A DNA stretch of 26,697 bases from JAGLTA01 sp023142625 (GCA_030641665.1 DAOWHA010000024.1:1-26697); one strand, 5' to 3'; numbered from the stretch's first letter, positions 1 to 7,218 are shown. The notes: generated from the sequence alone by a model not told the origin. Numbers and translations: made by a program.

Positions 1-1
1 A

Positions 2-991
2 TCCCAAAAAACAGGATACGGACCTGATTTAGCGGTTAAAACAGTTGAAAAAGTTTTTGATCTGACGATTCATTATTATATGAGGCAAACTTATGTTCTC
101 ATAAGAAACAATATTTATTGTTTTGGCGGATTAATAATTTATATTGAAAAATCTTTTGTTGACAGGCAATACCCCGACAATAATTTCGGATACGAACCTG
201 TGAGTTTTATTAAAGGATGGGAGATTATGAGCGGGGATCGCGCCCTGAAATACTCTCGATCGCGGCAGGGAAGCAACGGTGAAAATTCCGATTTCGCCCG
301 TTCAGAACGACAGCAGAATGTCCTTTTGGCGGCAAAAGAAAAAATCTTAAGTTATAGTTTCTGGCTTAATCCTAAAAAAATAGGCGCTGTATTATCTGAT
401 TTAGACGCACACATCAGCGCAAGTTTAAAAACTTGGGAGATAATAAATTTAAGCAAAATCGCGAAAAAAATAGATCCTAAAAAAATAAGCAATGCGGTTT
501 TAAGCAATGGAAACAGCGGAATTCTTTATGCGACAAATATCAACGGCTCATACGCGCTTCTTCCTAAAAATAATGATTTCACTTCTCTTAAAATTTTAGC
601 CAAAAATATGCTTAATAATGGCGCGGTAGCAGGCAAAACAGCAAACAGCATAGTTCGCCCGACAACTATAGAAGTGCAAAACGGAACTAAAATAGCTGGT
701 ATGGCATCTCGTATTGCCAGAACGCTTAAGCAGGATAATTTTGTAATTGACAAAATAGGAAACTCTCGGCAGCAAAACTATGAAAAAACGATTATTTATG
801 ATCTTTCCCGCGGACAGAAGCAGCAAGAGCTAAAATTCCTAAAAAATAAGTTTGACGCGGAAATAAATTTTAATATACCTAACTGGCTTACTTCGCAGCC
901 GATCGGAAACAGCAAAATCAATCTAAAAAATCCTATTGAAAGTTCATCGGATTTTCTGATTATCCTAGGCAAAGACGCGGCGAGTTTGTGA
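2..991 (+). CDS. LCP (LytR-CpsA-Psr) family protein with LytR_C domain, 5' truncated
   Basis: The frame is open from base 2, so the methionine at base 80 is internal and the true start lies left of the window. LCP enzymes act outside the membrane and transfer glycopolymers from a lipid carrier to the cell wall or surface. The visible part holds the C-terminal half of the LCP domain: a GG turn and EKSFVDRQYPDNN, then the arginine-rich motif SRSRQGSNGENSDFARSERQQ (around residues 95-115 of the open frame), whose arginines bind the pyrophosphate of the lipid substrate in this family. After a linker comes a LytR_C domain starting at TIEVQNGTKIAGMASRIA and ending near the C terminus with IILGKDA. 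The stretch before the GG turn (VLIRNNIYCF) fits the family poorly, but no frameshift restores a better match. The gene ends with TGA and is followed by a palindromic repeat. Confidence 0.88.
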   Translation, partial: SQKTGYGPDLAVKTVEKVFDLTIHYYMRQTYVLIRNNIYCFGGLIIYIEKSFVDRQYPDNNFGYEPVSFIKGWEIMSGDRALKYSRSRQGSNGENSDFARSERQQNVLLAAKEKILSYSFWLNPKKIGAVLSDLDAHISASLKTWEIINLSKIAKKIDPKKISNAVLSNGNSGILYATNINGSYALLPKNNDFTSLKILAKNMLNNGAVAGKTANSIVRPTTIEVQNGTKIAGMASRIARTLKQDNFVIDKIGNSRQQNYEKTIIYDLSRGQKQQELKFLKNKFDAEINFNIPNWLTSQPIGNSKINLKNPIESSSDFLIILGKDAASL

Positions 992-1024
992 ATAATTATT
1001 TTAATTACGGAGCGTAAAAAATAA

Positions 1025-1183
1025 TGTCTTTGCGAGGAATGAAGTGTAGCGATAGCGAAACGAAATGACGAAGCAATCCCATTACTGAGCTGACAAATCT
1101 GTAATTATAGTTTTATTTCACTTAGTAATGAGATTGCTTCGTCGCTCATTCCGCTATCGCTCCATTCGCTCCTCGCAAAGACA
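1025..1183. repeat. Family A palindromic element, copy A1
   Basis: The element is 159 bp with inverted ends TGTCTTTGCGAGG at the left and CCTCGCAAAGACA at the right. The inner arms ACGAAGCAATC and GATTGCTTCGT are also inverted. The centre contains ATTACT, ACAAATC and GTAAT blocks shared with the other copies. It fills most of the gap between the LCP gene and the next minus-strand genes. It encodes no transposase, so it is MITE-like or REP/BIME-like. No clear target-site duplication is visible. Confidence 0.85.
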
Positions 1184-1227
1184 AAAGGGTTTATATTTTC
1201 GCGGTTCATTAAAATTGCAAAAGGAAA

Positions 1228-1254
1228 ACGGGGAGATTTATCAATTCTCCCCGT
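1228..1254 (-). terminator. Rho-independent-type terminator for the minus-strand small ORFs
   Basis: A perfect 9-bp stem, ACGGGGAGA/TCTCCCCGT, has a 9-nt loop. On the minus strand it is followed by a T-rich run (TTTTCCTTTT). It lies 20 bp beyond the stop of the ORF at 1275-1466, which supports real minus-strand transcription through this cassette. Confidence 0.7.
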
Positions 1255-1274
1255 TACTTGAAAAAGATCATCCT

Positions 1275-1466
1275 TTATTCATATTCTATTTCTCCTTCTT
1301 CTGTTATTTTTATTTTTTTATTCTCCCTCATTTTTTCAAGGGAAAAATTTTTCGGGAAAATAACAACTTTCCCGTTGACTAATGCCCAATTATTTGGTAT
1401 TGGTCTAATATTTTTGTTTTCGTAAATTTCCGATTTTTTCGCTATCATCGGAGTTCCATGTAGCAT
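1275..1466 (-). CDS. Small hypothetical protein, possibly the C-terminal part of a frameshifted gene
   Basis: This is a 63-residue frame of unknown function. It reads like a real soluble protein: NNWALVNGKVVIFPKNF is followed by the charged tail KKIKITEEGEIEYE. It overlaps the 47-codon ORF at 1405-1548 by 62 bp in the +1 frame, and its ATG at 1466 has only a weak GAAGA upstream. Two readings are possible. It may be a translationally coupled second gene, or it may be the C-terminal part of a protein whose N-terminal membrane anchor is the upstream ORF, separated by a frameshift. The terminator at 1228-1254 follows its stop, which favours it being the true 3' end of the transcript. I do not recognise a family. 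Confidence 0.45.
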   Translation of the reverse strand: MLHGTPMIAKKSEIYENKNIRPIPNNWALVNGKVVIFPKNFSLEKMRENKKIKITEEGEIEYE

Positions 1467-1548
1467 TTTTAAATATCTTCGATAATATTACCGTATATAC
1501 AACATATCCGACGATAATAACACCAACAACAATTGAGGTATCAACCAT
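1405..1548 (-). CDS. Small single-span membrane protein, 47 aa, unknown function
   Basis: This short frame starts at an ATG preceded at 6 nt by a near-perfect Shine-Dalgarno (AAGGAGGA on the minus strand, 1555-1562), one of the strongest ribosome sites in the window. It begins MVDTSIVVGVIIVGYVVYTV, a clear membrane segment at about residues 5-25, followed by a basic and polar tail (SKIFKNATWNSDDSEKIGN). The strong initiation site is the main reason to call it. The tail overlaps the better-looking frame at 1275-1466, so either it is a short protein in its own right or a +1 shift would join the two into a membrane-anchored protein of about 90 residues. It is transcribed away from der, with its promoter overlapping the der start. 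Confidence 0.5.
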   Translation of the reverse strand: MVDTSIVVGVIIVGYVVYTVILSKIFKNATWNSDDSEKIGNLRKQKY

Positions 1549-1616
1549 TTTTTTTCCTCCTTTTTTTAAAAAGTTATAAAAAAATTTAATCGATTATTAA
1601 ACATTTTTAATAAATT

Positions 1617-1644
1617 ATATTATCACAAATTTAAAATATGTCAA
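1617..1644 (-). promoter_or_regulatory. Minus-strand promoter overlapping the der start codon
   Basis: On the minus strand TTGACA (complement of 1639-1644, inside ATGTCAATA of der) is followed after 16 nt by TAATAT, or after 19 nt by TATAAT (1614-1619). It would drive the small ORFs at 1548 and below. The spacing is less ideal than in the two related promoters before pth and uvrA. Confidence 0.5.
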
Positions 1645-3017
1645 TATTTCAAACCCAAAAAGTGGCAATCGTCGGCAGGACTAACGCTGGCAAATCAACT
1701 CTGTTTAATAAATTAGTCAGCAGACCGCATGCGATAGTCTCTAAAATTCGGGAAACGACTCGCGACGCCAATCAAGAAACCTGCGAATGGCGCGGAAAAA
1801 AGTTTATTTTATACGACACCGCTGGCGCTGATATTAAAATAAAAAATGAGATAGACAAGCAGGTTATAGAACAGAGCAAAAATTTAATCGCCAAAGCGGA
1901 TCTGGCTATTTTCCTGCTGGACGGAAAAGAAGAGACGCTGCCGCAGGATATGGAGATAGCGCGCGCGCTTAGAAAAACGCGAATTCCGATTATTTTAGCG
2001 ATAAATAAAATAGACAACCAGAAGATAAGAAAAAGGTTAGATCTGTTTGAATTTGAAGCGCTCGGTTTTGGCAAGCCGAATCTTATTTCCGCTATTTCAG
2101 GAATCGGGACAGGCGATCTGCTGGATGCGATAATCGCGGAATTAAAAAAAATAGAACCGAAGAAAAAACTCAAAGACGATGAATCGGAAATTGAAAAATC
2201 AGGAAAGATTAAAATCGCAATAGTCGGCAAACCGAACGCCGGCAAATCATCAATATTAAACTCTTTGCTAAAAAGAAAAGTTCATATTAAAAATCAGGAA
2301 GAAGTCATCGTAACGGATATTCCCCACACAACGCGCGAGCCGCAAAAAAGAAAGGTTGCTGGCGAAAATTCTTTAATGGAATTTACCGATACCGCTGGCA
2401 TCAGGAGAAAAGCGAAAACTGACCGCAAAGGGCTGGAGATATTAAGCGTTAAAAAAAGCATAACTGCTTTGAAGCAGGCGGATATCGCTCTGCTGGTTAT
2501 TGACATTCACGCGCCGATAACAAGCCAAGACCAAAAACTCGCCAGCATGATCGTTAAAAACGGCGCGGGCGCGATTATTATCGCGAACAAATGGGATCTG
2601 ATTCCAGAAAAATTTACTGGAAGCGACAAAGAGTATTCTGAAAATTTAAGGTCATCCCTGCCCCATCTGAAATGGGCGCCTATTCTTTTTACTTCCGCGC
2701 TGCTTGGAAAAAATATAAATAAAATCACGGACTTGGCGGAAGAGATAAATAAGGAGCGAAACAAAAAAATCACAAGCGAGGAATTGAAAATTTTTATTGA
2801 AAAAGTTATCAAGCTTCATCATCCTGTAAAAAGAAAAGGCGCGAATCATCCGCATATTAAATCTTTTTTTCAAATGAACTCTCATTTTCCGCAATTCGTT
2901 GTTAAGATCAGAAAAAACGACACGCTCGGCTTTTCTTATCTGAAATTCATTGAAAAAAAACTGCGCGAGGAGTACGGGTTTATCGGCTCGCCAGTTGAGA
3001 TTAAGGTCGGATATTAA
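1638..3017 (+). CDS. der: Ribosome biogenesis GTPase Der (EngA)
   Basis: Der has two tandem GTPase domains and a C-terminal KH-like domain, and it helps assemble the 50S ribosomal subunit in the cytoplasm. In domain 1 I see the P-loop GRTNAGKST (about residues 13-21), RETTRD, DTAG and NKID. In domain 2, from about residue 190, I see GKPNAGKSS, DTAGIRRK and NKWD. The C-terminal region carries RKGANHPHIKSFFQ. The length of 459 residues is usual for Der. Both P-loops read NAGKS where NVGKS is more usual. There is no Shine-Dalgarno before the ATG, so translation may be leaderless or SD-independent. The start ATGTCAATA contains, on the opposite strand, the -35 box of the divergent small cassette. 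Confidence 0.96.
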   Translation: MSIFQTQKVAIVGRTNAGKSTLFNKLVSRPHAIVSKIRETTRDANQETCEWRGKKFILYDTAGADIKIKNEIDKQVIEQSKNLIAKADLAIFLLDGKEETLPQDMEIARALRKTRIPIILAINKIDNQKIRKRLDLFEFEALGFGKPNLISAISGIGTGDLLDAIIAELKKIEPKKKLKDDESEIEKSGKIKIAIVGKPNAGKSSILNSLLKRKVHIKNQEEVIVTDIPHTTREPQKRKVAGENSLMEFTDTAGIRRKAKTDRKGLEILSVKKSITALKQADIALLVIDIHAPITSQDQKLASMIVKNGAGAIIIANKWDLIPEKFTGSDKEYSENLRSSLPHLKWAPILFTSALLGKNINKITDLAEEINKERNKKITSEELKIFIEKVIKLHHPVKRKGANHPHIKSFFQMNSHFPQFVVKIRKNDTLGFSYLKFIEKKLREEYGFIGSPVEIKVGY

Positions 3018-3089
3018 ATTCATGTTGGTTCTATAGTTTGAATAAAATTCATGTTGGTTCCATAGTCCCGATAGGGCTGTGGAACCAAC
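3016..3089. repeat. Family B repeat: direct repeat plus hairpin after der
   Basis: A 22-bp near-identical direct repeat (AAATTCATGTTGGTTCYATAGT at 3016-3037 and 3045-3066) leads into a hairpin at 3053-3089 with arms GTTGGTTCCATAGTCCC and GGGCTGTGGAACCAAC and loop GATA. The segment GTTGGTTCCATAGTCCC and its continuation to GGGCTGTGGA recur at 7219-7249. The hairpin may act as the der 3' end, but no T tract follows it. Confidence 0.75.
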
Positions 3090-3115
3090 TGATTAAAAAC
3101 GCCAAAAAGAAAACA

Positions 3116-3161
3116 GACTCCACGGAAAATAAAATCTTAAAGATTAAATCTCCGTGAAGCC
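3116..3161 (-). terminator. Terminator of the minus-strand cassette before pth
   Basis: Arms GACTCCACGGA and TCCGTGAAGCC pair over 11 positions with two G-T pairs. An inner AATCTT/AAGATT stem extends the fold. On the minus strand the hairpin is followed by TGTTTTCTTTTT. Its sequence is homologous to the terminator at 4287-4337. Confidence 0.72.
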
Positions 3162-3180
3162 TATAAATAGATTATTCACT

Positions 3181-3372
3181 CTATTTCTCATGTGCTAATT
3201 TATGCAAATAATCTATGAATTTGATGATGTTAATATTGTTATAAGCGATAAAACTACTTAAATCGCTTATGATGACTGCTAATTTAAAGTTATTTAATTT
3301 AGTGGAGCAAAATTTCTTTTTCTCCATTGCTTCTCTTAAATAACCTAAATGTAATTCGCCTAATTCTTCCAT
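3181..3372 (-). CDS. Small hypothetical protein, paralogue of the ORF before uvrA
   Basis: This 63-residue protein is of unknown function. The start is fixed by AAGGAGG on the minus strand (3381-3387), 8 nt from the ATG. The C-terminal half contains NNFKLAVIISDLSSF and ends FIDYLHKLAHEK. The second small ORF at 4346-4582 has QNFELEVAIS and ends IIDYLHKLVHK, so the two are paralogues with a conserved C-terminal IDYLHKL motif. No membrane segment or known domain is recognised. The gene has its own promoter upstream and terminator downstream, so it is a self-contained transcription unit running away from pth. Confidence 0.68.
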   Translation of the reverse strand: MEELGELHLGYLREAMEKKKFCSTKLNNFKLAVIISDLSSFIAYNNINIIKFIDYLHKLAHEK

Positions 3373-3441
3373 ATTCTCCCCCTCCTTTTCAAAACCGCTT
3401 TACGCGCTGACTATTTTATAGACAACGCAAAGCGATAAATT

Positions 3442-3469
3442 AAAATAACATAAATCAAAAATATGTCAA
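3442..3469 (-). promoter_or_regulatory. Minus-strand promoter overlapping the pth start codon
   Basis: TTGACA (complement of 3464-3469, inside the pth ATGTCAATA) and TATTTT (complement of 3442-3447) are separated by 16 nt. The spacing and -10 box match the promoter before the uvrA cassette and resemble the TetR gene promoter at 26373-26401. The segment 3390-3471 is homologous to 4601-4683. Confidence 0.62.
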
Positions 3470-4026
3470 TAGTTTGCTTAATCATCGGGTTGGGAAACCT
3501 AGGCGAAAAATACAGATTAACCCGCCATAACGCTGGGTTTATCGCGATTGATCAATTCCGTGAACAGTTTATAAAAAACGGCTCTGATTTTTCAGAATGG
3601 AAATTTAATAAAAAATTTAACGCTGAAATTTCCAAAGGAGAAGTTGAAAACAAAAAAATTATTTTAGCCAAGCCGCAAACTTTTATGAATAACTCGGGCG
3701 CCGCGGTTCAAGCGATGATGAATTTTTATAAAATTAAAATTAAAAACATTTTAATTATCCACGATGATATTGACTTGCCGTTAAAAACAAGTAAAATACA
3801 GAGAAATAAATCGTCTGCTGGGCATAAAGGCGTCCAGTCAATTATAGACGCGCTGAATTCAAAAAATTTCAGCCGCTTGCGGATCGGAATAAATCCCGCG
3901 ATAGAAAACGGCGTTTCAAAACTAAAAATCCCAACAGAAAAATTCGCGCTGGAAAGGTTTAAAAAGGGAGAGTTGGGAATAATCAAACAATTAGTAGGAC
4001 AGACTGATATTTTAAAATTTCTTTAA
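3463..4026 (+). CDS. pth: Peptidyl-tRNA hydrolase
   Basis: Pth cleaves the ester bond of peptidyl-tRNA that drops off the ribosome and so recycles tRNA. The 187-residue length is typical. Visible family motifs are GLGNLGEKYRLTRHNAG near the N terminus, with the catalytic His and the substrate-binding Asn, KPQTFMNNSG in the middle, HDDIDLP with the Asp that activates the His, and SSAGHKGVQSI and RLRIGI after it. No Shine-Dalgarno is seen, and AT-rich DNA runs straight into the ATG. Candidate + strand -10 boxes lie only about 12 nt from the start, so a leaderless or nearly leaderless mRNA is possible. The N-terminal MSI shared with Der and UvrA reflects the antisense TTGACA box. Confidence 0.95.
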   Translation: MSIVCLIIGLGNLGEKYRLTRHNAGFIAIDQFREQFIKNGSDFSEWKFNKKFNAEISKGEVENKKIILAKPQTFMNNSGAAVQAMMNFYKIKIKNILIIHDDIDLPLKTSKIQRNKSSAGHKGVQSIIDALNSKNFSRLRIGINPAIENGVSKLKIPTEKFALERFKKGELGIIKQLVGQTDILKFL

Positions 4027-4065
4027 ATTATAAATACATACATTTTGAAAGAAATTTTTCTTTCT

Positions 4066-4234
4066 TGTCTTTGCGAGGAGGCGATAGCCGACGAAGCAAT
4101 CCCATTACTAAGCGAACAAATCTGTAATCATAAACTTTTTTGCGTAAACAATGGGATTGCTTCGTCGCACCTCTCTCGCTTCGCTCGTTCAGCTCCTCGC
4201 AAAGACAGTGTAGAAAAAGCTCCTCGCAAAGACA
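4066..4234. repeat. Family A palindromic element, copy A2, with a duplicated right end
   Basis: The core copy spans 4066-4207 with ends TGTCTTTGCGAGGAG and CTCCTCGCAAAGACA and inner ACGAAGCAATCCC/GGGATTGCTTCGT arms. The right end GCTCCTCGCAAAGACA is repeated once more at 4219-4234. A 71-codon frame across it is only repeat sequence and is not called a gene. This element and the following terminator account for the 319-bp gap between pth and the small ORF at 4346. Confidence 0.85.
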
Positions 4235-4286
4235 GCAGGGTTTTGCATTTCGTAATTTAAAAAAACAAAAAAACGCCGAAAAAAAA

Positions 4287-4337
4287 CAGGCTCCGCGGAA
4301 GATTAAATCTTAAAGATTTTATCTCCCACAAATCCTG
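4287..4337 (-). terminator. Terminator of the minus-strand cassette before uvrA
   Basis: The inner stem AGATTAAATCTT/AAGATTTTATCT pairs at 11 of 12 positions. Outer CAGG/CCTG arms close the structure. On the minus strand it is followed by TGTTTTTTTT. It is homologous to 3116-3161 in position and sequence. Confidence 0.7.
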
Positions 4338-4345
4338 TAAGCAGA

Positions 4346-4582
4346 CTACTTATGCACTAACTTGTGCAGATAGTCTATGATGTCCTCCATGTCTTGCCCT
4401 GCCCAAATACTCTCTCTTATAAAGAGAGAGATCGCGACTTCTAGTTCGAAATTTTGGGCTTCCGCAGAAGCCCTTTCAATGTGAAATTGAGGACCACTTT
4501 TTGCAGTTTTTCTGTTAATAGCGAATGATCTCCACTTTTTGAAGTTTTCTTCTATGCTTTTGTTTTCTTTTAAATATAACAC
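4346..4582 (-). CDS. Small hypothetical protein with C-terminal IDYLHKL motif, paralogue of the ORF before pth
   Basis: I choose the GTG at 4582 over the in-frame ATG at 4642. A very strong AAGGAGGAG (minus strand, 4591-4599) sits 8 nt before the GTG, whereas the longer start would place that ribosome site inside the coding region. This gives 78 residues beginning with Val-Leu-Tyr read from GTG, followed by LKENKSIEENFKKW. The C-terminal part, QNFELEVAIS then IIDYLHKLVHK, matches the paralogue at 3181-3372. The middle (RTAKSGPQF-like stretch, ERASAEA) has no counterpart there and may be an insertion. Function is unknown. It has its own promoter and terminator. Confidence 0.68.
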   Translation of the reverse strand: MLYLKENKSIEENFKKWRSFAINRKTAKSGPQFHIERASAEAQNFELEVAISLFIRESIWAGQDMEDIIDYLHKLVHK

Positions 4583-4653
4583 TTTTTTTTCTCCTCCTTT
4601 CAAAACCACCTTACACGCAACCTGTTTATTCAGACAGCGCAAAGCAATAAATT

Positions 4654-4681
4654 AAAATAATATAAATTAAAAATATGTCAA
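4654..4681 (-). promoter_or_regulatory. Minus-strand promoter overlapping the uvrA start codon
   Basis: TTGACA (complement of 4676-4681, within uvrA ATGTCAATA) and TATTTT (complement of 4654-4659) are separated by 16 nt, the same arrangement as before pth. It would transcribe the small ORF at 4582. The surrounding 83 bp (4601-4683) align with 3390-3471. Confidence 0.62.
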
Positions 4682-7158
4682 TAACTGACAAAATAATCAT
4701 CAAGGGCGCGCGGACGCATAACTTGAAAAATGTCAGCGTTGAAATTCCGCGGAATAAATTCACGGTTATTACAGGACCGTCTGGATCTGGCAAATCATCG
4801 CTCGCTTTTGACACAATCTACGCCGAAGGGCAGAGAAGATACGCAGAAAGTTTTTCCGCTTACGCGCGGCAATTTTTAGGAATGGCGGATAAGCCTGATG
4901 TTGAAAGTATAGAAGGGCTGTCGCCTACAATATCAATCGACCAGAAAAAAACGGCTCGCAACCCTCGCTCAACAGTCGGAACGATGACGGAAATCTATGA
5001 TTATATCCGCCTTCTTTTCGCGCGAATCGGAGAGCCGTATTGCGCGAATTGCGGAAAAAAAATAATTAAAAAAATTATCTATCTGCCCGGCGCAAACGAA
5101 ACAAGCAAAGAAAAGCGGATTGAAATTCTTATCTGCCCTAAATGCAAAACAAAATTTCCAAAACTTGAGCCATCGCTTTTCTCTTTTAATTCACCTTACG
5201 GCGCCTGTGTCCGCTGCAAAGGGCTGGGAATTGAATTAAAATTTGATCCGACCCTGCTTATCCCGAATAAAAAACTCAGTTTGGCGGAAGGCGCCATACA
5301 GCCATGGACTAAATTTTTCTCCAACCAATCCATCTATTGGAAAAAGTTAGAATTGATCGCGAAAAAACTTCATTTCTCCCTTGACGCTCCCGTGGAAAAG
5401 CTAAAAAAAGAAAAACTGGAAATAATCTTATACGGGGAAAAAGACAACGAAGAAGGCGGTTTTGATGGCGTGATAGAAATTTTGCGGCAAAAATACGAAA
5501 AAATCAATTCTGATTTTTTACGGACTGAAATTGAAAAATATATGAGGTCGTTTCCATGCTCTGCCTGTGGTGGAAAAAAACTTCGTCCTGAAGCGCTTAA
5601 TGTTAAAATCTCGCAAAAAATAATCAGCGATATAACGGAGATGCCTATTGAATTCGCGCAAAAATGGTTTAAAGATCTAAAATTAAGCGCTGTGAAGCAA
5701 AAAATCGGCAGACCGATTATTAAAGAGATAGACAAAAGAATTAAATCGCTCGTATCCGTAGGGCTGCCTTATCTGGCTCTTAACCGCAGCGCGACAAGCT
5801 TAAGCGGCGGCGAAGAGCAGCGCATTAAATTAGCCAGCCAGCTCAACTCTCTTCTGACTGGCGTAATCTATGTTTTAGACGAGCCGTCAATTGGGCTTCA
5901 TCCGCGCGACATTGACAAGCTTATTAAAACCTTGAAGCAGCTTCGCGACTTCCAAAATACGATTATCGTTGTTGAACATGACGAACACATAATAAGAGCC
6001 GCAGATCATATTATTGACATAGGTCCCGGGGCTGGAATTTACGGCGGCGAAGTTATGGCGGAAGGAACCTTGAAAGAAATTTTAAAAAACAAAAAATCTT
6101 TAACTGGCAAATATCTGCGGCATAAAACTGAGCCCCAAAAACAAAAAGATGACAATGGCGAAAATAGAACCGCGGCGAAATTTATAGAGGTTATAGGAGC
6201 GAGCGAGCATAATCTAAAAAATATTGCCGTTAAATTTCCGCTAAGCAAGCTCATTTGCGTAACAGGTGTTTCAGGAAGCGGCAAATCTACCTTGGTTATT
6301 GACATTTTATCCAAAGCTTTAATAAAAAAATTTTACCGCGCCAAAGCGCTGCCGGGAAAACACAAGGAGATAAAAGGGGTGGAAAACATCAATAAGATAA
6401 TAAGCGTAGACCAGTCTCCGATCGGACGCACTCCGAGGTCTAATCCTGTTACCTACACGGGAATTTTTAACTATATTAGAAATCTATTTGCCGACCTGCC
6501 TGAATCCAAAGCAAAAAAATATGATCCTGGCTTTTTCAGCTTTAATGTTGATGGCGGCCGCTGCCAATATTGCGGCGGCGACGGATATAGAAAAATTGAG
6601 ATGCAATTCTTAACCGATGTCTATATAAAATGCGAAGCTTGCGGCGGCAAAAGATATGCTGATAAAATTTTAGAAATCTATTATAAAGGAAAAAATATTG
6701 CCGATATACTGGATATGAGCGTAATGGAAGCGGCGAAATTTTTTAAAAATGTTCCGATAATTTATGAAAAATTGGATGTTCTAAATCAGGTTGGGCTTGA
6801 CTATCTTCCGCTGGGGCAGTCCGCGACAACGCTAAGCGGAGGTGAGGCGCAAAGAATAAAATTAGCAACGGAACTCTCTAAGCGGTCAACTGGCAGCAGC
6901 CTGTATATCTTGGACGAACCGACAACCGGGCTGCATTTTGACGATATTAATAAACTGCTCGCGGTGTTGAAAAAAATCACCGACAAAGGCAACACGGTTT
7001 TAATCATTGAACATAATTTAGAGGTTATCAGGCAAGCAGACTGGATTATTGATTTGGGTCCGGAAGGCGGCGACAACGGAGGATTTATTGTGGCTCAAGG
7101 AAATCTAAAAACGATAATGCAATGCAAAAAAAGCTGGACGGGAAAATACTTAAAATAA
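4675..7158 (+). CDS. uvrA: Excinuclease ABC subunit A, short form lacking the UvrB-binding insert
   Basis: UvrA is the DNA-damage-sensing ATPase of nucleotide excision repair. Two ABC modules are seen. Module 1 has Walker A GPSGSGKSS (residues 34-42), signature LSGGEEQRIKLA (about 376) and Walker B YVLDEPSIGLH (about 399). Module 2 has GVSGSGKST, LSGGEAQRIKLA and LDEPTTGLH. Zinc-finger cysteines are visible as CANCG (123-126), CPKC (154-157), CVRCKG (178) and, in module 2, CQYCGGDG with CEACGGKRY. The protein has 827 residues, whereas the usual length is about 940. Only about 30 residues separate RIGEPYC from CPKCKTKFPKLEPSLFSFN, where typical UvrA has well over 100. The missing part corresponds to the UvrB-interaction domain, as in UvrA2-type proteins. 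Start choice follows the ATGTCAATA context shared with der and pth. Confidence 0.93.
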   Translation: MSITDKIIIKGARTHNLKNVSVEIPRNKFTVITGPSGSGKSSLAFDTIYAEGQRRYAESFSAYARQFLGMADKPDVESIEGLSPTISIDQKKTARNPRSTVGTMTEIYDYIRLLFARIGEPYCANCGKKIIKKIIYLPGANETSKEKRIEILICPKCKTKFPKLEPSLFSFNSPYGACVRCKGLGIELKFDPTLLIPNKKLSLAEGAIQPWTKFFSNQSIYWKKLELIAKKLHFSLDAPVEKLKKEKLEIILYGEKDNEEGGFDGVIEILRQKYEKINSDFLRTEIEKYMRSFPCSACGGKKLRPEALNVKISQKIISDITEMPIEFAQKWFKDLKLSAVKQKIGRPIIKEIDKRIKSLVSVGLPYLALNRSATSLSGGEEQRIKLASQLNSLLTGVIYVLDEPSIGLHPRDIDKLIKTLKQLRDFQNTIIVVEHDEHIIRAADHIIDIGPGAGIYGGEVMAEGTLKEILKNKKSLTGKYLRHKTEPQKQKDDNGENRTAAKFIEVIGASEHNLKNIAVKFPLSKLICVTGVSGSGKSTLVIDILSKALIKKFYRAKALPGKHKEIKGVENINKIISVDQSPIGRTPRSNPVTYTGIFNYIRNLFADLPESKAKKYDPGFFSFNVDGGRCQYCGGDGYRKIEMQFLTDVYIKCEACGGKRYADKILEIYYKGKNIADILDMSVMEAAKFFKNVPIIYEKLDVLNQVGLDYLPLGQSATTLSGGEAQRIKLATELSKRSTGSSLYILDEPTTGLHFDDINKLLAVLKKITDKGNTVLIIEHNLEVIRQADWIIDLGPEGGDNGGFIVAQGNLKTIMQCKKSWTGKYLK

Positions 7159-7160
7159 TT

Positions 7161-7189
7161 TTGGCAATTTTATTTTTTTAATGTATAAT
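7161..7189 (+). promoter_or_regulatory. Sigma70-type promoter for the binding-protein and pilin region
   Basis: TTGGCA (7161-7166) and a perfect TATAAT (7184-7189) are separated by exactly 17 nt, starting 3 nt after the uvrA stop codon. The first downstream gene is the solute-binding protein at 7352, so the transcript would have a leader of roughly 155 nt containing the family B inverted repeat. Confidence 0.7.
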
Positions 7190-7218
7190 AAAAATAATTC
7201 AAAACGATAATGCAAATC

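Noticed and set aside
80..160. A possible frameshift in the LCP gene, where the region before the GG turn fits the family poorly
   Set aside because: Neither alternative frame gives a better family match, and the reading frame is consistent on both sides. Local divergence is the simpler view.
1128..1382. An 84-codon + strand frame
   Set aside because: It starts inside repeat A1 and runs antisense through the small minus-strand ORF and its terminator. Its sequence is mostly Phe and Tyr from T-rich DNA.
1488..1500. A slippery site for -1 frameshifting between the two small ORFs near 1405-1548
   Set aside because: The second frame is +1 relative to the first. The nearby TTTAAAAAT run is in the wrong phase for a -1 heptamer, and a -1 slip there reads into a stop.
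4045..4260. A 71-codon + strand frame after pth
   Set aside because: It is made almost wholly of the family A palindrome and its duplicated end, has no ribosome site and no protein character.
4583..4642. The longer start for the small ORF before uvrA (ATG at 4642)
   Set aside because: The strong AAGGAGGAG would lie inside the coding region, and the extra residues correspond to the leader DNA that is homologous to the noncoding region before pth.
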